From Bog-756 sp963699345 (GTDB lineage: Bacteria; Actinomycetota; Acidimicrobiia; Acidimicrobiales; RAAP-2): 64,000 nt of DNA. Both the position numbers and the translations under genes were made by a program. The notes under the pieces were generated by a model. That model made no database searches. It saw only the letters and a program-made list of their open reading frames with translations, and had not been told where the DNA came from. Shown piece after piece: positions 40,938-51,548 of this stretch (positions are counted from its first letter, which is position 1; every line of letters begins with the position of its first letter). The stretch lies in assembly GCA_963699345.1 (NCBI GenBank), contig CAVOTL010000007.1, forward strand, positions 248,001 to 312,000. Direction: 5' to 3'.

Positions 40938-43101
40938 AGCCCGGGCCGCCGGACGGGGGCGCGTTCCGCGACCACGTCCCGTCGGCGGCCAGCGCCCACG
41001 AGTTGGCCTCGTCCGCCAGTGCGTCGTCCAGGATGGCCACCAGGCGCGCCTGGATGTCCGGGTCGACGACCGGCACCACCGCCTCCACCCGCCGGTCGAG
41101 ATTGCGCTCCATCATGTCGGGGGAGCCGAACCAGATCCGCAGGGGCCGCCCGTGGTCCCCCCCGAACCGGAAGAGCCTCGAGTGCTCGAGGAACCGACCG
41201 ACGATGGAGCGCACCGTGACGTGCTCCGAGAGGCCGGGCACCCCCGGTCGGATGCTGCACCTTCCCCGCACGATGAGATCGACGCGGCAGCCCTGGGACG
41301 ACGCCCGGTAGAGGGCGTCGATCACGTCCGGGTCGGTCAGGCCGTTCGTCTTGAGGACGATGCGTCCCGACGGGCCGGCCGCGGCCTCGCCGTCGATGGC
41401 GGCGATGACCTCGTCACGGGTGTCGACCGGTGACACGATCAGCCGGCGGAGCTCGAGTTCGCTACCCGAGCCGGCCAGGAAGTTGAAGACCTCGGAGATG
41501 TCGGCCCCGATGTCCGGGTCCGCCGTCAACAGGCCGACGTCCTCGTAGGTCAACGCGGTCACCGAGTTGTAGTTGCCGCTTCCCACGTGGCAGTAGCGGC
41601 GGGTCGCCTCGCCTTCGCGACGGATCACCAGTGACATCTTCGAGTGGGTCTTCAGGCGGGCCAGACCGTAGACGACCTGGACACCGGCCTCCTCGAGCGC
41701 CCGGGCCCAGGCGATGTTGGCCTGTTCGTCGAAGCGGGCCTGGAGTTCGACCACCGCGGTGACCTGCTTGCCCGACAGCGACGCCCGGATCAGGGCCGCC
41801 ACGATCGGGCTGTCGGTGCCGGTCCGGTACAGGGTCTGGCGGATGGCGAGGACGTCGGGGTCGACGGCGGCCCGTTCGACGAAGGCCTCGACGGACGCCG
41901 CGAAGGACTCGTAGGGGTGGTGCAGCAGGACGTCGCCCTCGGCGAGGACGTCGAACAGGTCGCGTGCGGCGGCCAGCTGCGGTGGCCCGAGCGGCGTCCA
42001 GGGCTCGGGGGCGAGATCGGGCCGGTCCAGGCCGGCCAACCCGGAGAGCCCGCCCAGGTCGAGAGGGACGTCGGTCACGAAGACGTTGTCCTCGGGGACG
42101 TCCACTTCCGCCACCAGCATCTCGAGCAGGTCGTGGGACATGCCGGAGGCGACCTCGAGTCGGACGGCCTGGCCGAAGCGCCGCCGGTGGAGCTCCAGTT
42201 CGACGGCGGCCAGGAGGTCCTGGGCGTCGTCCTCGTCGACCGACAGGTCAGCGTTCCGGGTCACCCGGAACACGTGGTGCTCGACCACCGTCATGGCCGG
42301 GAACAGCGTGTCGAGGTGGGCGGCGATGACCTGTTCGACCGGGACGAAACGGTTGCCGTCGGGCAGCGCGACCAGGCGCGGCAGCAGGGGGGGCACCTTC
42401 ACCCGGGCGATCCGCTGCTCGTCGGTGACGGGGTCGGCCACCCGCAGCACGAGGTTGAGGCTCAGATTGGAGATGTAGGGGAACGGGTGCCCAGGATCGA
42501 CGGCCAGCGGTGTGAGCACCGGGAAGATCGTGCGGCTGAAGACGTCGTCCAGGTGGGCCCGATCGACGGGGTCGAGCGTGTGCCAGTCGGCGATCACGAT
42601 CCCGGCGGCACGCAGCCGCGGTTCGACACCGTCCGCGTACACGCGGCTCTGGCGGGCCACGAGATCGGTGACCCGCCCGGCGATGGCGGCCAGCTGTTCG
42701 GCGGGGCCCAGTCCGTCGGGGGACCGGGTGCGCAGGCCGGCCGCCACCTGGTCCTCGAGGCCGGCCACCCGGACCTGGAAGAACTCGTCGAGCCCCTCGC
42801 TGAAGATGGCCAGGAATTTCACCCGCTCGAGGAGCGGTTGGCGGCTGTCGTCGGCCAGGTCGAGCAGGCGGTTGGCGAACTCGAGCCAGGAGAGCTCCCG
42901 GTTGGCGAAGCGCTCCGTCGACTGGTGGAGCGGCACCTGGTCGGGAACCGACGACCGGGCCTCGGTCCCCCGCCCGGGCGCCGATCGGGGGCCACTCCCG
43001 CGGTCGCCGGCGACCACCATCACGGGAGGAGAGGGCTCGGGGGCGCCGACCACCGGTTCCGCCCGCACCCTGGCGCCCGCTCCGGCCATCGACTCCGTCA
43101 C
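40717..43101 (-). CDS. ppk: Polyphosphate kinase 1
   Basis: Ppk1 polymerises the gamma-phosphate of ATP into polyphosphate. The 794-residue protein has the N domain ERFANRELSWLEFANRLL, the head domain, the phospho-accepting H486 in LKTHSKMSLVIRRE, YCHVGSGNYN, the second His H640 in FLEHSRLFRF, and the C-terminal WFGSPDMMERNLDRR. About 60 residues of disordered N-terminus and a Pro/Arg-rich tail extend the usual 690-residue core. The GTG at 43101 has GGAGG eight bases upstream; a start seven codons earlier is possible. Confidence 0.94.
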   Translation of the reverse strand: MTESMAGAGARVRAEPVVGAPEPSPPVMVVAGDRGSGPRSAPGRGTEARSSVPDQVPLHQSTERFANRELSWLEFANRLLDLADDSRQPLLERVKFLAIFSEGLDEFFQVRVAGLEDQVAAGLRTRSPDGLGPAEQLAAIAGRVTDLVARQSRVYADGVEPRLRAAGIVIADWHTLDPVDRAHLDDVFSRTIFPVLTPLAVDPGHPFPYISNLSLNLVLRVADPVTDEQRIARVKVPPLLPRLVALPDGNRFVPVEQVIAAHLDTLFPAMTVVEHHVFRVTRNADLSVDEDDAQDLLAAVELELHRRRFGQAVRLEVASGMSHDLLEMLVAEVDVPEDNVFVTDVPLDLGGLSGLAGLDRPDLAPEPWTPLGPPQLAAARDLFDVLAEGDVLLHHPYESFAASVEAFVERAAVDPDVLAIRQTLYRTGTDSPIVAALIRASLSGKQVTAVVELQARFDEQANIAWARALEEAGVQVVYGLARLKTHSKMSLVIRREGEATRRYCHVGSGNYNSVTALTYEDVGLLTADPDIGADISEVFNFLAGSGSELELRRLIVSPVDTRDEVIAAIDGEAAAGPSGRIVLKTNGLTDPDVIDALYRASSQGCRVDLIVRGRCSIRPGVPGLSEHVTVRSIVGRFLEHSRLFRFGGDHGRPLRIWFGSPDMMERNLDRRVEAVVPVVDPDIQARLVAILDDALADEANSWALAADGTWSRNAPPSGGPGFSLQDRCRGLALEELRRRQDAAQVVATRRTLDPTPPDRPDTTPSTPAPPPGASERRPNRRWWRRLIGRSGRMP

Positions 43102-43234
43102 CGCCGTGCCCTCCGGGTGCAACTGGATCGGGGGGTCGGGCGGTTCATCGCCGCCTCATCGTACCCGCCGGGCCCGGACCCGCCGGTGCCGTGGTCCGGC
43201 CTCCCGGCTCCCCCGCCCCGGCGGTGGCCGCCGG

Positions 43235-43240
43235 TAGGCT
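43235..43240 (+). promoter_or_regulatory. -10 hexamer for the SEDS gene
   Basis: TAGGCT ends eight bases before GTG 43249. Confidence 0.4.
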
Positions 43241-43248
43241 CCCCCGCA

Positions 43249-44676
43249 GTGCCGCTCACCCTGCGTTCCACCACCACCAGACGCGCCCGCCGGGGCGTCA
43301 AGGCGCGCCGACGGACCGAACTCGGCCTGATGGTGGCCGCCGGGCTGATCATCGTGGCCGCCTACGTGCTGATGGTGGTGGGCAACACCTCACGGGTGCC
43401 GTCCGACCTCGCGCCGCTCCTGCTGTGCATCCTCGCCCTCGGAGGGGTGACCCACCTCGCCAACCGGGTCTTCGCCCCGGATGCCAACGCGGTGGTGATG
43501 CCGCTGGTGTTCCTCCTGAACGGCCTCGGGTACGTGATGATCAGCCGGATCGACCTCGCCCTGTGCCACGTCTCGACCTGTCACCCGAGCTATCCGTACT
43601 ACGCACCCCTGCAGGCCGCCTGGACCGCCGGCGGGGTGGCGCTCTACGTCCTGACCCTGGCGGTGGTGCGGCGGTCCCGGGATCTCGACCGCTACCGCTA
43701 CCTGCTGCTGGCCGCGGGCGTCATCCTGCTGCTGCTCCCGCTGGTGCCGGGGCTCGGGCGCAACATCCAAGGAGCCCGCCTGTGGATCCAGATCGGCACG
43801 TTCGAGTTCCAGCCCGTGGAGATCGGCAAGATCGTCCTCTGCGTCTTCTTCGCCTCGTACTTCGCCGACAAACGCGAGCTGCTCACCATTCCGACCGCCC
43901 GCCTCGGCAACCGCCTGGTCCTCGACCCGAGGCCGCTGGTCCCCATCGTGCTCGCCTGGGGATTCGCCATCCTCGTGATGAGCGCCGAGCACGACATCGG
44001 CTTCTCGGCCCTCCTGTTCGCCCTCTTCATCGGTCTGCTGTGGATCACCACCGGCCGGACGGGCTACCTGCTCCTCGGGGTCCTGCTCTTCGCCGCCGGC
44101 GCCTACGTCTCGGGCAAGTACTTCTCCCAGACCCACATCCGGGTCGAGGACTGGCTGAACCCGTGGCCGCTGGCCAACGGCAGCGGCGGCCAGCTCGTCC
44201 AGTCCTGGTACGCGCTGGGCAGTGGTGGCATCGGGGGCACCGGACTCGGGCTCGGCCAGGCGGCGTACGAGGTGGCCAACTCCAACACCGACTTCATCTT
44301 CGCGGTCATCGGCGAGGAGATGGGCCTGCTCGGGGCCACCATGGTGCTCGTGGCCTTCCTCCTGCTGGTCGGAGCGGGGCTGCGCATCGCCCAGTCGGCC
44401 CGTTCGGAGTTCGCCAAGCTGACGGCGGCCGGCTTGACCCTCATCATCGGCTTCCAGGCCTTCTTCATCATCGGCGGGATCGTCCGGCTGCTGCCCCTGA
44501 CCGGGATCACCCTCCCCTTCATCGCCTACGGCGGCTCCGCGCTCATGGCCAACTACGTTCTGGTCGCCATCCTCATGCGCATCTCCGACGAGGGGACGGC
44601 GGCGGCCGACGCCGCCGAACAGGCCAAGTACGACGAGGACCTCGAACGACGCCGGAGACTGCTGACCGGCAGTTAG
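43249..44676 (+). CDS. FtsW/RodA/SpoVE (SEDS) glycosyltransferase, actinobacterial long form
   Basis: SEDS proteins polymerise lipid II into glycan strands. The 475-residue protein has about twelve helices. Two extra N-terminal ones (residues 25-90, ending VMPLVFLLNGLGYVMISRID) resemble the RodA that mycobacteria encode beside pknA/pknB. Core motifs are GARLWIQIGTFEFQPVEIGKI, the large loop with YALGSGGIGGTGLGLG, NSNTDFIFAVIGEEMGLLG, and LPFIAYGGSALMANY. A second SEDS gene lies at 50365. Here it stands alone, without a PBP or kinase gene beside it. Confidence 0.9.
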   Translation: MPLTLRSTTTRRARRGVKARRRTELGLMVAAGLIIVAAYVLMVVGNTSRVPSDLAPLLLCILALGGVTHLANRVFAPDANAVVMPLVFLLNGLGYVMISRIDLALCHVSTCHPSYPYYAPLQAAWTAGGVALYVLTLAVVRRSRDLDRYRYLLLAAGVILLLLPLVPGLGRNIQGARLWIQIGTFEFQPVEIGKIVLCVFFASYFADKRELLTIPTARLGNRLVLDPRPLVPIVLAWGFAILVMSAEHDIGFSALLFALFIGLLWITTGRTGYLLLGVLLFAAGAYVSGKYFSQTHIRVEDWLNPWPLANGSGGQLVQSWYALGSGGIGGTGLGLGQAAYEVANSNTDFIFAVIGEEMGLLGATMVLVAFLLLVGAGLRIAQSARSEFAKLTAAGLTLIIGFQAFFIIGGIVRLLPLTGITLPFIAYGGSALMANYVLVAILMRISDEGTAAADAAEQAKYDEDLERRRRLLTGS

Positions 44677-44696
44677 GGCGGGTCCCGGGCGTCCCC

Positions 44697-44725
44697 TTGA
44701 TTACATCAGAACGTAGATGTATTAT
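44697..44725 (+). promoter_or_regulatory. Promoter of the MarR-ABC operon with overlapping operator
   Basis: TTGATT (44697-44702), a 17-base spacer and TATTAT (44720-44725) form the best complete promoter in the window, six bases from ATG 44732. The inverted repeat TACATC (44702-44707) and GATGTA (44716-44721) spans the spacer, so the MarR protein could block its own promoter. Confidence 0.6.
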
Positions 44726-44731
44726 TTCTGG

Positions 44732-45171
44732 ATGCAATCTACGGATCTGTTCCTCCTCGGTCGACAGCTCATGAAGCTCGCCGAGGAGGGACTCCCGTCC
44801 GGGGGCCTCAACCACCGCGTCCGCATCGTGCTCCTCGACGTGGGCGCCCATCCCGGCTCGTCCATCAGCGGGATCGTCGCCCGGACCGGCTATCCGCAGA
44901 GCCAGGTGTCGACGGCCGTCGGCACCCTGCGCCGGATCGGTGCGGTGCGCACCGAGGCCGATCCGGCCGACCGGCGTCGCACCCTGGTCTGGATCGTGCC
45001 GACGGCGGTGGAGCGGGCCCGGGCCCGGGTCGTCTCGTCGGCCGACGCCGCCATCGCGCGAGCGCTCGGTGACGCCGACGACCAGGACGTGGCCGAGGTC
45101 ATCCGCGCCCTCGAGATGGTGGCCGGGCGGTTCGAGCGGGGTGCGGCGCACCGGCTCGTCGAGGAGGCGTC

Positions 45172-45175
<4 letters not shown>
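44732..45175 (+). CDS. MarR-family transcriptional regulator
   Basis: The 147-residue protein has a winged helix: VRIVLLDVGAHPGSSISGIVARTGYPQSQVSTAVGTLRRIGAV, then the basic wing EADPADRRRTLVWIVP and a helical C-terminus. The family usually represses an adjacent exporter until a ligand binds. The ATG at 44732 was preferred to the one at 44717, because the latter lies inside the operator and upstream of the predicted transcription start. Its stop overlaps the ABC ATPase start (ATGA), so it is co-transcribed with the transporter it probably controls. Confidence 0.85.
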
Positions 45176-46117
<942 letters not shown>

Positions 46118-46125
<8 letters not shown>

Positions 46126-46897
46126 CACCACCACCCCCGTCGCGGTGGAGCCGCCGGGTCTCGGAACCATGCTGCGCGCCCTGCTGCGGGCCGACCTCGT
46201 CGTGCTCACCAAGAACAGGATGCGCATGATCCTGAGCCTCCTGTTGCCCCTCATCATCCTGTCGACGACGAGTTCGTCGAAGGCGACGAGGAGCTTCGGC
46301 GGGGCGGCGTTCATCCTCGGGCTCGCCATCACCGCCGGCATCGCCGGTACCGCCATCATGGGCTACGCGCCGATGGTCGCACGGGACCGGGAGAACGGCG
46401 TCTTCCAGCGGTTGCGGGTGTCGCCGGCCCCGATCGGGGCCGTGATGGCCAGCCGGCTCTCGGTCCAGATGATGTCCAACTTCGTCATCGCCCTGGTCGT
46501 GCTGGTGTTGGGGGTCGACATCCACCACCTGTCCCTCTCGGCCGGTGACTACGCCCTGGTCCTCTTGGTGTCGATCCTCGCCTCGGCGGTGTTCCTGGCC
46601 GTGGCCCAGGCCCTCGTCGGCCTGGTCAAGTCGGCCGACACCGTCCAGGCGTTCGGGCGGCTGCTGTACATCGGGCTCGTCATGCTCGGCATCTTCGGGG
46701 CGTCGGGAGGGCTCGGATCCTTCTGGGACACGGTGTCCGAGTGGACTCCCGTCGGAGCCCTGATGACCGTCTTCGCCGGCGTGGTCGGCGGCGGGTCGTT
46801 CGATGCGCACGACTGGCTGGCCCTGCTCGCCTGCTGCGGGTACGTGGTCGGGCTGTCGGTCCTGGGCATCTACTGGTTCCGCTTCGACGCCCAGTAG
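46118..46897 (+). CDS. ABC-2 family permease
   Basis: The 259-residue membrane protein has six helices and the ABC-2 coupling helix AIMGYAPMVARDRENGVFQRLRVSPAP after the second helix. It overlaps the ATPase gene by eight bases and is the last gene of the MarR-ATPase-permease operon. One ATPase and one permease fit a dimeric exporter of the DrrAB type. Confidence 0.9.
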
Positions 46898-46913
46898 GCA
46901 CCCGTGCGGCGCC

Positions 46914-46930
46914 CCGGCCCTCAGGGCCGG
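46914..46930. terminator. Hairpin between convergent genes
   Basis: CCGGCCC and GGGCCGG pair around TCA. The loop is the stop codon of the minus-strand cyclase gene, so the hairpin could end both transcripts. Confidence 0.45.
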
Positions 46931-49773
46931 TCCCCTGCACCCGTCGGGGGCGGATGACCGTCAGCGTCCGGTGGGGAGATCCCGTCTCCGGGTGGACGGT
47001 CGTGCCGCGAGACGTACGCAGAGGCGAAGCGCAACGCCTCGTCCGGCGACATCCGCCGGCCCGTGTCGTAGAGGCCGTCGACGTCGACCGAGCCGTCGGC
47101 CCGGAGGGCCTCGAGGTCGTCGCGGTGGAGCCGGACGGACGCCTCCCCCGCCGAGGCATCGTCCCCGTCGAGGTGGACCCCGGCGGCACCGTGGAGGACC
47201 GCGGACGGTTCGAGGTGACCGGCGGCCCGCGCCACGAGAGCGGAGGAGAGCAACGCGAACCAGAGGGGGAAGGCCTGGGCGTTGGCCACCCCGATGGCGA
47301 GGTATCCGAACGCCTCTTCGGGCGCCCCCCGCCTCGCCAGGACGTTGGCGAGGTTCAAGGCGGCGATCCCGACCCGGGGGCCCGCCTGGTGACGGTTCAT
47401 CCGGCGCAACCGGTCGAAGGCCTCCGTGAACCGCTCGTGCGCCTCTTCGAGATCACCCTCCGCCTCGGCCACGTTGCCGAGGTTCATGGCGGCCATCGCC
47501 ACCCCGAGGCCGCTCTCCAGCCGGACGAAGCGGTCGAGGGCGTCACCGAACGACACCCGAGCGCCGTCGAGATCACCCAGCTCGAACTGGACGATCCCGG
47601 AGTCGTGGACCACGAAGGCCTCCGTCAGCGGGTCCCCCGACCTCCGGGCCAGCTGGCGGGCCTCCTCCATCCCGGCCACCGCCGGGCGGGGCCCGTCCCG
47701 TCCGTACCGCACGACGGCACAGAGGGCGGCGACCTTGCGGGCCTGGGCCGCCACCTGCCACCCTCCGACCGCCACCGCCGCCGCGAAGGCGTCGTCGGCC
47801 AGCTCCGCGGCCCGGTCGATGCGACCGACATGCTCACACATCTCGGCCAGAACCCACGTCGCCCTGGCCCGGACAGCCCCGTCGACCCCGGCCAGGTCCA
47901 GCGCCAGGACCCGCTCGAGTACCTCGACGCCCAGGGCCTCGTCCTCCTCCAGCCAGTACAGGTACAACGCGCCGCCCATGGCCAGTCCCCCGTCGTCCAC
48001 CCCGAGTCCGGCCGCCGCGTGCTCGAAGGCGACGAGGAGGTTCGGTCGCTCCTGGTCCAGGCGCTGGAGCCACTCCACCTCCTCGGCCCCGAACAGGAGG
48101 GATTCGGCCTCGGCCGCCAGCCGGGAGTACCACGCCACGAGCCGGCCCCGGGCCCCGTCCACCTCGGACCGTCCCGCCGCCTCGAGGTGGGCCGCCGCGT
48201 ACTGGCGGATCGACTCCAGGTAGCGGTACCGGGTCACCGGGACCGACGGCTCGGGGACGAGGAGGGACTTGTCGACCAACGAGAAGATGGCGTCCTCGAC
48301 CTCGGCGTCGTCCAGGTCACCGGCCGCCACGGCCACGCCGGCGGCCAGTTCGAACGGCCCGGCGAATACGGACAGGCGGGCGAAGACGAGCTGCTCGGTG
48401 TCGTCGAGGAGGCGGTGCGACCAGTCGATGAGGGCCGTGATGGTCTGTTGGCGTCCCCCGTCGGCAGGGCCGCCGGAACGGCGCAGGAGTCGCAGGTGGT
48501 CCTCCAGGCGGTTCTCGAGGTCCTCCAGGCGCATCGTCCGCAGTCGGGCGGTGGCCAGCTCGATGGCCAGGGGCAGCCCGTCCAGTCCCCGGCAGATGGC
48601 CGCCACCCGCCCGGCGGCGGCATCGTCGAGGACGAAGCCGGCGTCGTGGGCCCGGGCCCGATCCACGAACAGCGTGGTCGCATCGGAGCTCAACACGGCC
48701 GCCCGGGAGTCGGCCCCCGGTCCGCCGGCCGGCAGCCCGAGCGGTGGGACCCGCAGGACGTGCTCCCCCGGCACCCCGAGCGGCTCGCGGCTGGTGGCCA
48801 GGATCCCGACGTCGGGACAGCGCGCCAGGAGCCGGTCCACCACGGCGGCGGCATCCGCCAACAGGTGTTCGCAATTGTCGAGGACGAGCAGCAGCCGGCG
48901 CGTCACCAGGCTCGCCGTCACCGCGTCCAGAAGATCACGACCGGGGAGGTCGGGGACGCCCAGCACGGTGGCGACCTCGCGGACGATGCCGTCGGGGTGG
49001 GCGACGAGGGACAGGTCGCAGAACCAGACACCGTCGGCCGAGCCGTCGAGGTCCTCCGCCCCGGCCTGCAGGGCCAGCCGCGTCTTGCCGGCTCCTCCCG
49101 GGCCGGTCAGGGTGACGAGGCGCGTGGTGCCGAGCAGGTCCCGGAGGCGGCTCAACTCCTCCCGCCGGCCGACGAAGCTCGACGCCACCTGGGGGAGGTT
49201 GTGGCGGAGGGCCGGGTTGGACAGGCTCCGCAGGGGCGGGAATTCCGAGGCCAGGCCGGGGACCACGACCTGGGCCACCCGTTCGGGCCGGGCGAGATCC
49301 TTCAGCCGGTGTTCGCCGAGATCGACCAACGTCACCCCGGGCAGCGGATCGACGGCGAGAAGCGCCGTCGTACTCGCCGAGAGGAGGATCTGACCCCCGT
49401 GCGCCACCGCTTCGAGCCGTGCCGTTCGGTTGACGTTCGGACCGAAGTAGTCATCGTCACGCTCCTCGCAGTTGCCCGTGTGCAGCCCCATGCGCACCCG
49501 GATGACCAGGTCGGGCGGCCAGTCCTCGGCGGCCAGGGCCCGTTGGATCTCGACGGCGGCCACCACCGCGTCCGCCGCCGAGGCGAAGGCCGCACAGAAG
49601 GCGTCGCCCACGGTCTTGAACACGTGGCCGCGATGGGCGTCGATCACCGCGGCGAGGATCACGTCGTGCCGCCGCAGGGCCGTGGCCATGGCGTCGGGTC
49701 GCGAGTCCCAGAGTCGGGTGGAGCCCTCGATGTCGGTGAAGAGGAGCGTCACCTCCCCGCTCGGAGCCGCCAT
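46921..49773 (-). CDS. Class III nucleotide cyclase fused to an NB-ARC-type ATPase and TPR repeats
   Basis: The 950-residue protein has three parts. Residues 1-170 are a class III cyclase: metal Asp D14 in FTDIEGSTR, K53 and second metal Asp D57 in FKTVGDAF, and transition-state N115 and R119 in GPNVNRTARL. All catalytic positions are kept, so it is probably active, on ATP by family habit. Residues 195-480 are a STAND ATPase: P-loop GPGGAGKT (224-231), LLLVLDNCEHLL, ATSREPLGV and GLPLAIELA. Residues 520-880 are TPR-like helices. There is no C-terminal LuxR HTH, so it signals by cAMP and not by DNA binding. CAGAAT lies six bases upstream of the ATG. Confidence 0.88.
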   Translation of the reverse strand: MAAPSGEVTLLFTDIEGSTRLWDSRPDAMATALRRHDVILAAVIDAHRGHVFKTVGDAFCAAFASAADAVVAAVEIQRALAAEDWPPDLVIRVRMGLHTGNCEERDDDYFGPNVNRTARLEAVAHGGQILLSASTTALLAVDPLPGVTLVDLGEHRLKDLARPERVAQVVVPGLASEFPPLRSLSNPALRHNLPQVASSFVGRREELSRLRDLLGTTRLVTLTGPGGAGKTRLALQAGAEDLDGSADGVWFCDLSLVAHPDGIVREVATVLGVPDLPGRDLLDAVTASLVTRRLLLVLDNCEHLLADAAAVVDRLLARCPDVGILATSREPLGVPGEHVLRVPPLGLPAGGPGADSRAAVLSSDATTLFVDRARAHDAGFVLDDAAAGRVAAICRGLDGLPLAIELATARLRTMRLEDLENRLEDHLRLLRRSGGPADGGRQQTITALIDWSHRLLDDTEQLVFARLSVFAGPFELAAGVAVAAGDLDDAEVEDAIFSLVDKSLLVPEPSVPVTRYRYLESIRQYAAAHLEAAGRSEVDGARGRLVAWYSRLAAEAESLLFGAEEVEWLQRLDQERPNLLVAFEHAAAGLGVDDGGLAMGGALYLYWLEEDEALGVEVLERVLALDLAGVDGAVRARATWVLAEMCEHVGRIDRAAELADDAFAAAVAVGGWQVAAQARKVAALCAVVRYGRDGPRPAVAGMEEARQLARRSGDPLTEAFVVHDSGIVQFELGDLDGARVSFGDALDRFVRLESGLGVAMAAMNLGNVAEAEGDLEEAHERFTEAFDRLRRMNRHQAGPRVGIAALNLANVLARRGAPEEAFGYLAIGVANAQAFPLWFALLSSALVARAAGHLEPSAVLHGAAGVHLDGDDASAGEASVRLHRDDLEALRADGSVDVDGLYDTGRRMSPDEALRFASAYVSRHDRPPGDGISPPDADGHPPPTGAGDRP

Positions 49774-49888
49774 GGCGGCATTCTGCCGGGGGATTCGGCG
49801 GGGGACAAGCGCCGGGAGACCGACGGGTGGGTCGGGCGCCGGCCCGCCCGGTGGGGACCACCGGCCGGGGTCGGGTGGGCCGTCCGGG

Positions 49889-50368
49889 TCAGATGGCGCC
49901 CGGCGGGGCCACGTCGCCCTCCCCCTCGAACAGTCGGGCGTCGACGAGGACGGGAACCTGCACGGGCTGGTGGAGCGCCAGGATGAGGGCGTCGGTGGGA
50001 CGGCACGAGTGGACGGAGCGGCCGTTCCTCCCCCGCAGGTCGAGTTCGGCGAAGTACACGTTGCCCGTCCGTCCGACGATGCGCACGGCCACCAGATCGA
50101 TGTCGAAACGCTGCAGCACCTCGCTCATGAGTTCGTGGGTGAGGGGCCGGGGCGTGGGGATCCGGCGCTGCACGTGGGAGAGGGCGACGCCGTCGGGCAT
50201 CCCCACCGAGAACGTGAGCTGGCGCCGGGGCGACTCGAGCTCCCGCAGGCACACCTGGGGGTGCTGGTTGGGGAGGTCGAGGGTGACCGACGACACGATG
50301 GCTATCCGGTAGTCGGGGAACGCGGGCGGGGTGGCGTCGTCCGGGACCACCGGCTCGGGCAGGCTCAC
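49889..50368 (-). CDS. Bifunctional nuclease (BFN) domain protein
   Basis: The 159-residue protein has the BFN (DUF151) fold: VCLRELESPRRQLTFSVGMPDGVALSHV, the DIDLVAVRIVGRTGNVYFAELDL strand, and the signature SCRPTDALILALHQPVQVPV. Plant and archaeal relatives have been reported to act on DNA and RNA, but bacterial roles are unclear. The GTG start overlaps the rodA stop by four bases. The N-terminal 20 residues are variable. Confidence 0.85.
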   Translation of the reverse strand: MSLPEPVVPDDATPPAFPDYRIAIVSSVTLDLPNQHPQVCLRELESPRRQLTFSVGMPDGVALSHVQRRIPTPRPLTHELMSEVLQRFDIDLVAVRIVGRTGNVYFAELDLRGRNGRSVHSCRPTDALILALHQPVQVPVLVDARLFEGEGDVAPPGAI

Positions 50369-51510
50369 CGCGTGCTCCGGTAGTGCACGCTGGTGACGAT
50401 GCCGATGGCGGCCATGAACCCGATCATGGCCGAACCGCCGTAGGAGAGGAACGGCAGGGGGATGCCGGCCACCGGCATGATCCCCATGTTCATGCCGACG
50501 TTCTCGAACACGGAGAACATCAACAGCGCGAAGACGCCCGAGCAGAGCAGGCGACCGAACGCGTCCTTGGCCATCTGGGCCGTGCGGATGATGCGCCAGC
50601 CCACGATGCCGTAGAGCACCAGCAGGATCCCGGCCCCGACGAAGCCGAGCTGCTCCCCCACCGCCGAGAAGATGAAGTCCGTCTGCTGCTCGGGCACGTA
50701 GGCCAGGTTGGTCTGGGCCCCCTTGAACAGACCGCGGCCGAAGATGCCACCGTGGGCGATGGCGGTCTTGGCCTCGTTGACGTTGTACGTCACGTCCTGG
50801 CTGGCGCTGTTGGGGGCGATGAAGCTGGTGAGGCGCTGGATCTGGTAGTGCTTGACGAGGCCGAGGTTGAGGGCCACGATCACGACCAGCACGGCCCCGA
50901 CGATCAGGAGGATCAGGTAGCGACCGGGCATCCCGGCGACGGCCAGCATGACCACGAGGATGACCGAGCAGACGATGGCCGTGCCGAGGTCGGGCTGCTT
51001 GATGATCAACAGGATCGGCAGGCCCGCCATCAGGACCATGCGCACCAGGTCGCGGAACTCGAGTCCCTCGGGTCGGCGGGCGCAGTAGGTGGCCAGGGCG
51101 ATGATCAGCACCAGGGTGGCGAACTCCGACGGTTGGAGCTGCAGGGGCGATCCCGGTATGGCGAACCACCGCTGGGACCCGAGGGCGGAGGACCCCACCG
51201 GGGACAGGACGGCCAGGAGGGCCACCACGATCCCGACGTAGAGCACGGTGGCCAACTGCTCCCAGCGGCGGTAGTCGAACACGGCGGTGGCCACGAAGAC
51301 CACCCCGGAGATGACGACGAAGAGCATCTGGCGCTTCAGGTAGTACTTCGGGTCCACCCCGGCCAGCTCCAGCTTGCCGCGGGTGGCCGAGTAGATCATC
51401 ACGACGCCGGTGACGGCCAGGATCGCCGTCGTGACCAGGAGGACAGGGTCGATCCGGGCCGAGACGTGGCGGGAGCGCGTGGCGAGGGTGTCGGTCGTCG
51501 TATAGGTCAC
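50365..51510 (-). CDS. rodA: Rod-shape SEDS glycosyltransferase
   Basis: RodA polymerises peptidoglycan for side-wall growth. The 381-residue protein has about ten helices, the motif QRWFAIPGSPLQLQPSEFA, IIKQPDLGTAIV, then NEAKTAIAHGGIFGRG, EQQTDFIFSAVGEQLGFVG and LPFLSYGGSAMIGF. Compared with the SEDS gene at 43249 it is of the ordinary short bacterial form. mreBCD and the partner PBP2 are not in the window. Confidence 0.92.
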   Translation of the reverse strand: MTYTTTDTLATRSRHVSARIDPVLLVTTAILAVTGVVMIYSATRGKLELAGVDPKYYLKRQMLFVVISGVVFVATAVFDYRRWEQLATVLYVGIVVALLAVLSPVGSSALGSQRWFAIPGSPLQLQPSEFATLVLIIALATYCARRPEGLEFRDLVRMVLMAGLPILLIIKQPDLGTAIVCSVILVVMLAVAGMPGRYLILLIVGAVLVVIVALNLGLVKHYQIQRLTSFIAPNSASQDVTYNVNEAKTAIAHGGIFGRGLFKGAQTNLAYVPEQQTDFIFSAVGEQLGFVGAGILLVLYGIVGWRIIRTAQMAKDAFGRLLCSGVFALLMFSVFENVGMNMGIMPVAGIPLPFLSYGGSAMIGFMAAIGIVTSVHYRSTR

Positions 51511-51548
51511 AGGGGGGCTCCGGACGACCAGGCTACCGGCTCCCCCGG

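Noticed and set aside
49889..51169. A 426-codon protein covering rodA antiphase plus the BFN gene
   Set aside because: Only the last 159 codons are protein-like; the GTGA overlap at 50368 gives a natural start.
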